Part shown: positions 55,099 through 64,000 of the stretch, piece after piece
Numbering within the stretch: the stretch's first letter is position 1
Layout of the letters: every line of letters begins with the position of its first letter
Assembly (NCBI GenBank): GCA_001683735.1
Contig: LUGG01000002.1
Coordinates: 1,674,001-1,738,000, forward strand
DNA: 64,000 nucleotides
From: Grifola frondosa
Taxonomy: Eukaryota > Basidiomycota > Agaricomycetes > Polyporales > Grifolaceae
Reading direction: 5' to 3'
Program-made: the position numbers and the translations under genes
Notes under the pieces: generated by a model
Databases searched by the model: none
Told to the model about the DNA's origin: nothing
Seen by the model: only the letters and a program-made list of their open reading frames with translations

Positions 55099-56371
55099 CT
55101 AGTCCTCAATTTGACCCCCCATCCCCGCTGCATCGGTTAATTCCGAAATCATCTTGAGCGCGTCCGCGAGAGCTGGCACAACAAAGGGCGAAGCGCTCTC
55201 CCTCTGCACGTCCTTGAGCAGACTTTCGGCACTGATGCGTTTCGCTCGCTCGTCCTTAAGCAAACCTTGAGTCTTGATGTGGTTCGTTTGCTCGTCCTCG
55301 AGTAGACCCTGAAGGTCGACGCGTTTCGCGCGTTCCTCCGAGAGCATACGCTGAACGTCCTGGTAGGAGGACTGCTTCTGCTCAAGAAGAGCGCGCAATT
55401 CTACAAATATTGCCATGAATTTCTATTTGGGAACAGCGACGATTGCCAGAGGACATACTAGTCAACTCCTCTTGATCGCTCTGGTCTTTCACGCCGGTGT
55501 CCTTCTTGTCCTCGGGAGTGGTAGGGGCAGGTATAATGAGCTTTTCCACGGAGACTGGAGTGCCGATCTTCACAGCCTCCTTCTGCACAACCCGCAGACT
55601 AGTTATAACAGGGCCGCTGTAAGTAGAAATCATCCTCAGTATAAAGCTGGATTCTTTAATTGGAGCAGCCTCACCCTTCAGCGCGTTCCAGGCCGTCAAC
55701 GACAGCTATGGTATGCACGAAAATATCCCTCTCGATGAGAGGACCAAGCTTGTTTGCAAGCTTCACTTCCATGCACTCTTTGCCATCGGATACGACGCAG
55801 TGGTACCGGTGCGAGGGCGACGCGTCCTCGAGGAACGTGGTGAACGAGATGAATTGGACAGTGGGAGAAGCGGAAATGATGGATTGGTCCGCAGGGTCAT
55901 TGAGACGAACACATACATCGGTTGTGAGTTGGTTCGACATGAGGGGCACTGGCTTGAGGGAGAGAACACTTGAGGTAGTGTGAGATGAGCGAGTCCTGAA
56001 AACGATGGGGATTTATAGGACTCTGGTGCGGTGCGATTTATCAGAAACTGCGAACGAGTTTGGCATGAGCATGTCGATGTCAAGAAAAGGGGGGGGGGGG
56101 GGGGGGAAATGCTGGCGGCAAGCACTCGAAATTGGCGCCAGTTGGGGCTCACCATCTTAGGCGCTACTGTCACATTGGAGCCTATGCCTCGCATTATTGG
56201 CCGCGAGTGACCGGCCACTATGTAATCTTGACTGAAGGAAAGTGGAGGGAGAATATGGGCCGCTGAGCTTTCACTTGGCGCGCGGACTGTGTCACTAGGC
56301 ATTGGCGCCGACGAGGATACTGGCGCTTGGGCCGATGGGGAAGACGAAGAGGGCTGAGAGTTCGGAGACAT
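55099..56371 (-). CDS. coiled-coil protein with PFVVPAL tail, unknown function
   Basis: The N-terminus is Ser/Pro-rich and disordered (MSPNSQPSSSSPSAQAPVSS). A globular part follows (LTTDVCVRLNDPADQSIISA, HRYHCVVSDGKECMEVKLAN, VHTIAVVDGLERAEGEAAPI). The C-terminal heptad repeats are unusually regular, with two near-copies of LLxDExxKRxxxxxLL (LLEDEQTNHIKTQGLL, LLKDERAKRISAESLL), and the protein ends SASPFVVPALADALKMISEL plus an acidic tail. Introns separate these blocks; the one after the first exon contains an 18-G run on the plus strand. The tail motif matches the gene at 21803-23730. The join between the first and second exon was not fixed to the base. Confidence 0.7.
56089..56106. repeat. 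18-nt guanine homopolymer
   Basis: A continuous run of 18 G on the plus strand (18 C on the transcribed minus strand), inside the first intron region of the 55099-56371 gene. It may be length-variable or miscalled. Confidence 0.8.
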
Positions 56372-56809
56372 AATTCCTTTCTGTGAATACCCCGTGGTAT
56401 TGGGGGGACGGCGGGCAACATGTCCATGGAAATGGGAGAGTTGCTAGAGGTCAGATGATAGGATGAGTGTATGTGCTTGTATCGATGTATTCGCATACTT
56501 TTCAGCGTAATATATGCGTGCACTAAGGGATTGATCCACGACAATCAGCGACTACGAGTATATATCAACACTACCATGACTTACATTGAACGATTGGCCA
56601 TGGCTTCACCGAACGATAAATGAGCCCTCCGTATCAAAAATCTAACAACTTGGTGGGCGTTCTGTAGTCGGAACTCCTAAAACTGTGAATATTCAAAGAC
56701 ACATGACAACGCACGATATCCTGCAGATGCCAAGTACACCTGACCTGTCCAGTACCCCATACCATTCGAATCGTATGAGGTAGACGCTTTATTGTTATTC
56801 CTAGATGTT

Positions 56810-57430
56810 CTAAATCGCCAAAAATAGATGGTGGGCCTCAGTTATGAATCTCGTGTCCTTCTTCTGAGCATTGTTGGCGACTTGCAAAGATCGGGCTCGC
56901 AAGGCTTTATATTGAATCCACAGTTCGGGCTCGAAGGAACCTTGTGGACGCTGGACGTGCGCCATGGTATGTCTCGCTTTATTTTGCCGCTTATCTTGTT
57001 CAGAAAGCACATAGATGAGCAGAAGCGCAAAGGCTCTATAGACGAGATTAGTCAAAGTGCCGTAACATATGATAGACAGCAGGGGTAACGCGAGGAGTGC
57101 TGTTAAATATGCTGGGAAGATATCATTCCTTCCAATTCTTTCAAAGGAACCGGAGACCAGTGAGCTGAACTTCGCCCGAAGTCGAATTCCTCACAGATTG
57201 CGTACCTCGATCTTCCTCTATGTAGATAAATGATTTAACGCATGGACAGACGTGTCTAAAGATGAGTTCTCACCTTCAGGTTGGTGTTAAGCTGGCAGAA
57301 CATGCAGCTACTGAATATACTCCCAAATTGGGAAGGCTGGGATGTGCCGGGCGCGGCCGGCCGTTGGCGCCCACAACGGAGCCATCGGCGCTTGCCAGTG
57401 AGATGGCAAAGTCCACAGAGGCCTCACCTT
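56810..57430 (-). CDS. probable gene for an unidentified membrane protein
   Basis: An open, splice-compatible frame on the minus strand ends at TAG 56810. Its 3' exon encodes GSFERIGRNDIFPAYLTALL, then a hydrophobic region (LALPLLSIICYGTLTNLVYR, AFALLLIYVL) followed by a polar tail (SEQDKRQNKARHTMAHVQ, LWIQYKALRARSLQVANN). Upstream near 57270-57340 another exon-like piece ends SSCMFCQLNTNLK before a GTGAGA donor, and a small piece RKIE at 57200 sits between splice signals. No start codon was fixed and no family is recognised. Confidence 0.4.
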
Positions 57431-58091
57431 CGCCCTATATTGCACCGGAGTACTGTCTGGGCCACGACTCTGTTGCGAGTACATCTGGTAATACACTGGA
57501 ATATTTTCTATTTTTCAAGAGAAAAAGTAATGTCGCTGTACCACAACGACGTTCATTTCGGAAAAAAGCTCTATTCTACTGGTGTCGTTCATCGCTGCTA
57601 TTCAAGCTGTCGAAGTCGCTCATTCGGACCAATGCGGCTGGGACCGATACTGTGACGACCGTATGTGATGCGAGCCTGTGGTGCTTGTATCTTGGATAAA
57701 GTTCGGGTTTTATTCCAGAGTGTCTCGTGACGGCCTACCGCGAATCCCTCAGGCTTCAACGAATGTTTCTATCGAATTACAGGTCCGGCAAAGCCTAAGG
57801 CTATGAAGCCATGTGAACAAAAGCACTGTGCGTGCATATCCAGCCGCTGACACCTCGAAATCGACGTTGATTCTAGATCATAATTGCCAGCTAGCCTGCA
57901 TTCACACACTGCGTTACTCAGCCATACACTGACTAACAGTTCTTCTTTCTAATTCAGTATTCGTCCCACTCGTTATGGTCCAAGGTATGCCTACGACAAC
58001 ATCTCAGCTTGCAATTTATATAACCTTGTCATACCTCGTTCCCAGACCATCCCTCTCTTCTTCCATCGCGCATAAACGCTTCGTCAAAGCC
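57431..58091. other. intergenic region
   Basis: Possible upstream parts of the leftward membrane-protein gene plus the promoter of the rightward OYE gene. No supported gene. Confidence 0.3.
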
Positions 58092-59666
58092 ATGTCTTCC
58101 AATCTCAAGCTCTTCCAGCCCATTCAAGTCGGAGATATGGCACTGTCACATCGGGTTGTGATGTGCCCTCTTACACGTTCTCGCGCCCATGCCTCACATG
58201 CTCACAGCGATCTTGCCATTGAATATTATTCGCAGCGCGCGAGTGTCCCTGGTACATTGCTTATTAGCGAGGCTACGTTCATTTGCGCGAAGGCTGGAGG
58301 ATTTCGCCATGTTCCAGGGATTTGGAGTACGGAGCAGATTGCAGCTTGGAAACGCGTGAGTGACTCTGGCTTTAGCTCTCTTCATGCAACAAGCCATACG
58401 ACTGCGTTTTCATCCGAAAAACCGGATAGTGTCCAATCCTGCAATTTGATATTACTTGGTCGTAGATCTATATTGGCTTCTAGCGACCACGTTTGTTGCC
58501 TCACCTAAACAGCTAATGTCTGGGACTCCCTGTGCAAATCTAAATTATACAAACTGACTGGGTGATCATTCATAGATCACGGATGCCGTGCATATCAAAG
58601 GATCTTTCTTTTTCTCCAGCTTTGGGCTCTGGGCCGTACGGCTGATCCAGAGGTTCTTAAGGAAGAAGATCCTAGCTTTGCCGTGGTATCCCCGTCTGAT
58701 ATACCCATTTCTGGGAGGCCGGCTCCTCGCCCTTTGACCAAGTCCGGTGAGTGGCGCATCTGGTCCTAATACCATGTTCTTCAGTTCACCTCGGTCGACG
58801 GAAGAAATCAGAGAATACGTCGAAGCATTCGGCACGGCCGCCTCGAATGCGGTGCATGGTGCAGGATTCGACGGAGTCGAGATTCACGGTGCGAATGGGT
58901 ACCTCGTGGAGCAGTTTCTGAAGGACGGTGTGAACACACGGACCGATGAATATGGCGGCTCAGTAGAGAACCGGTGCAGGTTCGCGCTCGAAGTCGTGAA
59001 TTCTGTTGTGTGCGCCGTCGGAGCCAGTAAAACCGCGATCAGATTCAGCCCGTGGGGAGACCTGTACGGTGCGGCTTTCGAGGATAGGAGCATATCACCC
59101 GAACCTCTACTGATCTGGCTCTGTAATTTTGTTTAGAGGAACGCATGAAGAACCCTGTACCAACATTCGCTCACCTTACCATGAAATTAAAAGAGTTATA
59201 TCCTGACTTTGCATATATCCACGTTGTTGAGCCTGCTGCGACCGGAGACAGGGACCGTAGGGTCTTACAACATGAGGTGGGTTCTAAAGCCACACCACCT
59301 TCATACCGAAGAATAACTTCCTCGTGTAGTCTAATAACTTCATCCGCGACATCTGGGCCCCGAAGGCTCTCATCAGTGCGGGCGGATACACCCGTAAGAC
59401 TGCGTTGGCCGTGGCAGAGCGGACCGGGGAATTAATCGCTTTCGGGAGACCATTCATCGGCAATGTTAGTGTTGTTCAACGACGATTCATTCCGCTTTGA
59501 GACTGAAAATCTTGTCTCTCAGCCCGATCTTCCCCTGCGTTTGCGCTACGATATTCCCCTCGCTGCCTCTAACCGCAAGACCTGGTATACTCATCTGAGT
59601 CCAAAAGGATATATTGACTATCCACGGGCCGATGAAGATCCGCGGGTGGTGCAATCGAAGCTGTAG
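58092..59666 (+). CDS. Old Yellow Enzyme family NADH:flavin oxidoreductase
   Basis: The start at 58092 gives MSSNLKLFQPIQVGDMALSH, the canonical OYE opening. It continues RVVMCPLTRSRA, YYSQRASVPGTLLISEATFI, GIWSTEQIAAWKR, FFFLQLWALGRTADPEVL, EYVEAFGTAASNAVHGAGFD and GVEIHGANGYLVEQFLKDGV. The His and Asn of HGAN position the substrate carbonyl, and TDEYGGSVENR binds FMN. Later come WAPKALISAGGYTRKTALAV and NPDLPLRLRYDIPLA. OYEs reduce activated C=C bonds with NAD(P)H and FMN in the cytosol. Introns lie near 58355-58575, 58746-58795, after DLY at 59069, near 59260-59340, and at 59465-59530. An upstream in-frame ATG at 57975 would add 39 residues. Confidence 0.88.
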
Positions 59667-60151
59667 GACTCTGCCATCGTATCGCTGGAGGCACGTACGG
59701 TATAGGCGGGATACATCTATCAGGTACATTTTGAACATCTCTAAACTATCATGTAAGACAGTGCCACCTAAGGTTCATCTCGTTTCCTATGTTTGAATAT
59801 TATCGGCCTAAAACGTTGGTAACCTTCGACATACGTACAACCATATTGTGATTTAACCGAGACATTCTTCCAATGATCAACTCTCCACGCCCTCGTCAGC
59901 TCTCATCAGCACAGCTCATTGATACATGCTACTTAACTTACCTAGCCTAGAATCCTTCTTGGCAATTCCCGAGACTGTGGGATTTAGATCTCGATATAGA
60001 TCACGCTGATCGACTAGAGTGCACTGCATTAATGAGGTGGCCGTCACCGTGGGCCGGCCAATTCAACCCACGTCGAAACTTTGGCGATTCTAAGGCGTGC
60101 CACGCTTGGAAACAACCCACATCCTTCAGCTAGCCCGCTTTGGTCACATCA
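59667..60151. other. intergenic region
   Basis: 3' end of the OYE gene and promoter of the mannose-6-phosphate isomerase gene. No other element is supported. Confidence 0.4.
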
Positions 60152-61627
60152 ATGTCTCATATATTCAAGATCGTGCCGACGACTCAAAAGTATGACTGGG
60201 GCAAGATCGGGCTCTCGTCGAAGGTCGCAGAGTATGCCGCCGCGTGCAACCTGCCAGGATTCACATTAGATGAGAATGCGCCATATGCAGAGGTGAGCTC
60301 TCCTGGTATACATGCATTGCGAGTGCGATTGGACTGATGTCGGTTGCGGTCAATGGTAGTTATGGATGGGAACACACCATACATCCCCGTCTCGCTTGCT
60401 CGCGTCTTCCTCGAACGAGAAGCTCTCAGATCACCTTACTATACATCCAGACCTTATTGGAGATCATGTAGTCGAGAAATTTAGGGATTCTGGAGCTGCT
60501 GAGGGCAATCTTCCGTTTCTACTCAAAGTTCTTGCCATAGGGAAAGCACTCAGCATTCAGACACATCCGGACAAGAAGATGGCCGAACGACTGCACGCCG
60601 AGCGACCAGACATCTACAAAGGTAGAGCTAGATGTAGGAAATCCTATTTCTGTATGTACTAACGGTGTGTCTAATGCAGATGCAAACCATAAACCAGAGA
60701 TGGCCCTGGCTCTGACACCATTTACCGCGCTGTGCGGATTTTTACCCTTTTCTCAAATTGCCGCCTACCTGTCTTCTACGCAAGAGTTCGCTAATCTCAT
60801 TCCGCCTGCCATTCGAGACCGTTTTATTGCGATCTCATCGTCCGCCGATCCTACCGGTCCCAAAGAAAAGGCGGCGTTGAAAGACGTATTTTCTGCAGTA
60901 ATGACGGCGAAGCCATCCACATTTTTGCCAAATTTGGAGAATCTCGTGAGCCGATACGAGAGTGGCGGAGTCCGTGATGCAGAGAAAGACGTGCAGGAAC
61001 TTGTCCTCAGGCTTAACAGCCAATTTCCTGGCGACATTGGAGTATTTTGCGCATTCATACTCAACCATCTCATATTAAATCCGGGAGAAGCAATCTTCCT
61101 TGCGGCTGGTGAACCACATGCATATGTCTCGGGAGGTAGGTCATGCTACTATAATCACAATATCAGCTTACGCTAATCATCATCTTGTTTCTGCGCCCAG
61201 ATATTGTCGAGTGCATGGCGACATCGGATAACGTCATCCGAGCAGGCCTCACACCCAAGCTCCGAGATATTCCCAATCTTATATCAGGCCTTACTTACAC
61301 CGCCGCTCATTGGAGCAAGCATCTGGTTAAACCGATACAGTTCGCATCTGCGTCACACACCACACTCTATGACCCCCGATCCCCGAATTTTCAGTGTTGC
61401 GGATAGCACTCCCTTCCGGAGAATCGGAGATGCATCCCGCGATTGATGGTCCCAGTATTGCTATTGTAACGGATGGCAAAGGTGGAGTGGAGTGGGGCGA
61501 TGGAGAGGGCCTAGATATCTCGGAGGGGGACGTGTTCTTTGTAGGTGCGGGGACTGAGATGAAGATGGTTGCCAAAGGCGAGGCGAACGGACAGCTGGTT
61601 ATTCACCGCGCATTTGTGGAAGCTTGA
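60152..61627 (+). CDS. mannose-6-phosphate isomerase
   Basis: This type I phosphomannose isomerase interconverts fructose-6-phosphate and mannose-6-phosphate, feeding GDP-mannose for glycosylation and wall synthesis. Visible motifs: KYDWGKIGLSSKVAEYAA, ELWMGTHHTSPS, LSIQTHPDKKMAERLH (the Gln and His are Zn ligands), NHKPEMALALTPFTALCGF (Glu ligand), AIFLAAGEPHAYVSGDIVEC (His ligand) and DNVIRAGLTPKLRD (catalytic Arg). Introns: 60293-60359, 60622-60679, 61136-61200, all in phase. One C is missing near 61372 (CCCCC expected), after which the frame resumes as PEFSVLRIALPSGESEMHPA and ends at TGA. Apart from that break the protein is full length (about 420 residues). Confidence 0.93.
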
Positions 61628-62460
61628 TCAATCAAGAATCAGAGTCGGATGGATAGTTGAAATTTCATAATGGACGTGTATTCATAGAGTTTATGGGAAA
61701 GATACCTCGCGTACTTGTATTCGAAATATCATCAATTCGTCAATTTCATCAAAAATTCAGTTGATCATCTGTCTCAGTTCCAAGTGTAAACTACTGTAAC
61801 TGTTCGGTCAGTTTTCTGTTCACACACCGGCGCCTAACGTCGAAAATCACAACTGGTTCTGATACTGCGATGATACCTGTTGGACAACGAACAACTGTTG
61901 ATTCTCTGATCATCTATTTGTTTCAAGCTGGCACTGTGAACCCTGCAGTTATGCGAATTCTGAACGTCGCACTCTTCCGTCCACTAGCGATGTCATCAGT
62001 TCTCATCGAAGTTGTATAAGTTATAATACCTGTTCATCCTGAACCAGAGACGCATCAGGTTTATGGTGCCCCTCAGACGGTTTCAGGGTTAGCTACAAAC
62101 TGCTTTGTGGGGTGAGCTCTGTCCCATTGCTATACCTCGAAAAGGTAGCTTATTGCGCGACACCGATATATTGACCGATGTGGGAAAATTTTCATGGTAA
62201 TCAAGTTGACGAAGATGTTGCTTATTTATGCCCCATATGCGGGGCCTATTGCGTGTACCCATGACAGTTTGCTGTGAACGCGAACGTTTATTTCATGGAC
62301 AGTTCGATGTGTCGTGTCATAGACCTTCTGATCTCGGCATGAAGGACAGCATGTTCTTGCGGTAGTGCCCGTGGTCGATATTTATTGCGAACGACCTCAC
62401 ATGCTCGTTGCCCTTGTCTTTCTGTTCGCCTACGTCATTGCTTTCGTTCGCTGGCTCGAG
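61628..62460. other. intergenic region
   Basis: AT-rich, with no supported gene. It contains the promoter of the DUF6533 gene that follows. Confidence 0.4.
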
Positions 62461-64000
62461 ATGGACCATTCTGAGATAATGCCAACGTTGCGGGTTATAC
62501 AGCGTGTACGATACTCTGAACGTGAGTCTTTATGCAGTTTTTCATGGGAACTGTTCTGAACGTGTACAGTGGCTTCAAGCGTCGTCATCCTCTACGACCA
62601 CAGTACGTCACCTTATAGGACTCTACCATAATCATTTCACGGCTTTTGTCAGTTATCACTTTTCACCAGGAAGTAAGTCCACAATAAATTCTATTCATTC
62701 ATGCTCACTGATTATTTTTTGTCTCTCAAGTATGATTTGGTTTGGGTAGATATTGATGAAACCTGTCGACCAACAAACTACCGTTTACCGTTCCCTAATC
62801 TGACTAGAAATCCCCGTGTTCGAAGGGAAAATGCTTGTTCATCATCGTGCGTTCTATGACAGGTCATCAATGATGACGATGTCTTCATGACCATTTACAG
62901 AATCGCTACTACATACTGCTCAATGTGGTGTGAGCATCCTAGCTGTACTCGTGATCTGTATACGCTAACGATGTATAGGATCAATAATTACGGCAAGTCA
63001 ATGATTCTTATTGGACTCCACCTACGTACGGAATTTACACACGGTGCAGCTCTTTTTAGTCCAAATATTACCGACGTTGTAAGCAATTCAACATACAGGC
63101 TTTCATTATCCCGCAAGCTGACCATGCAATAGTTGTATGTCCTCATTGCTCACCAAGAAGTGTTTGGTTGATGCTTACACATGATTTCCAGCTGTATGCT
63201 CTCATAACTATCATGAAGTCTGTCGATGACAATTTTTCCAGGCGCACACTGGTATCGATGGCAGGGTTGGACTGGAATAATGTTGTTCATCATAGCAGAA
63301 CGTAGAGTAACTCCATGACTCCTCGTTTGATATTCACTAATGACTCCACGTAGTGATTCTCCAATTGCGGTTGTATGCGTGGTATTTATTCGACAAGAGG
63401 GTACTGGCAATCATGGTCACCCTCTGCCTCGCAACAGCAGCATCTTCAATGTTCGTGGTGGGGCTCTTTCTTTCTCAGGTCACCAGTGAGTATCTCTTTT
63501 GATCCGCAACATTGTAATAACATGCTTATGTTCGCATCGAAGCCGCTTCTCATATTATTCCTGGGAAACCATTCTGTGTTCTCACCGGAGCACCAGACTT
63601 CTTTTACGCATATTGGATACCCATGCTCGCGTCCGAGAGTGTACTCTGTGCATTCGCCATCTTCCGCGGATTCCAGACTTTTCGTCCTGGAACTACGGTC
63701 TTCCAAAGTGGCCGGCGAATAGGAGAGGTACTGATCCGCGATGCCGTCTTCTATTTCATCGTGTAAGTCTCCTGAATTATATTTTCTCTGTCTCCAACTT
63801 ATTCCGCGCCAAATAACACAGCATGTTTGTTGCATATGGATGCAACGCGATAGTTTACATCGTCGGAACGGTACGCTCTGACATCGTCTTCTGAAAGCAG
63901 CTGACATACGTGATTCTCAGACGGACGAATTTGAAATCCCTGTTAGCTTCGCGGCGGCTTTGTCAAGCGTTTTGGCCAGCCGGATGTGTCTCAATGTTCG
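62461..64000 (+). CDS. DUF6533 multi-pass membrane protein, 3' partial
   Basis: The start at 62461 gives MDHSEIMPTLRVIQR, then after an intron VASSVVILYDH, the usual N-terminal DUF6533 pattern (hydrophobic helix ending in LYDH/LYDY), and later KYDLVW. Downstream exons encode AWYLFDKRVLAIMVTLCLAT, CVLTGAPDFFYAYWIPMLAS, SGRRIGEVLIRDAVFYFIV, MFVAYGCNAIVYIVG and, at the window edge, FAAALSSVLASRMCLNVR, the conserved RLxLNxR ending of the membrane core. About seven helices are expected. The family is expanded in mushroom-forming fungi and its function is unknown. The C-terminal tail lies beyond base 64000, and the middle exons (62640-63370) were not resolved. Confidence 0.7.

Overview
The window is nuclear DNA from a filamentous basidiomycete, most likely a mushroom-forming Agaricomycete. 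The evidence is dense multi-exon genes with introns of about 48-80 nt (GT-AG, a few GC-AG), short intergenic gaps on both strands, and typical basidiomycete families: an NFX1-finger/helicase/CbxX-AAA fusion, a DUF6533 membrane protein, a BEACH-WD40 giant, large disordered F-box proteins and a DUF6914-like protein. No rRNA, tRNA, CRISPR or bacterial-type operon was seen. I read about 25 genes or gene-like units.

Layout. 1-7 kb: 5'-truncated NFX1/helicase/AAA giant (+). 7-9.7 kb: four-helix membrane protein and hemerythrin-like protein (-). 10-16 kb: F-box/WD40 protein and aldo-keto reductase (+). 16-18 kb: ORC5 (-), with a 677-bp non-autonomous hAT-like transposon inserted just upstream of its start. 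19-21 kb: a small unknown gene and its decayed tandem copy. 21.8-27.5 kb: coiled-coil protein (+), GH127-type glycosidase (-), GPI-anchored wall-type protein (-). 28-36 kb: BEACH/WD40 protein (+). 36-42 kb: phytase-like histidine acid phosphatase (+), a complex inverted repeat, profilin (+), relic of an APH-type kinase. 42.7-45.8 kb: Sur7/PalI-like membrane protein and SAM methyltransferase (-). 46-53 kb: an uncharacterised fungal protein, a disordered RVPVP-repeat protein and a large F-box protein (+). 54-57.4 kb: DUF6914-like, a second coiled-coil FVVPAL-tail protein and an unknown membrane protein (-). 58-64 kb: Old Yellow Enzyme, mannose-6-phosphate isomerase and a 3'-truncated DUF6533 protein (+).

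The genes do not form one pathway; this is ordinary housekeeping and accessory gene space. The most informative oddities are structural. There are many single-base frame breaks, nearly all apparent losses and often in homopolymer runs; they cluster heavily in the first 7 kb, while ORC5, the methyltransferase, profilin and several others splice into perfect frames. Other oddities are the hAT element with an exact 8-bp target duplication, a nested inverted repeat after the phosphatase, three GC-AG introns, and a 12-nt microexon in the GH127 gene. Exon coordinates were worked out by hand from splice signals and reading frame; where they could not be closed, this is stated.
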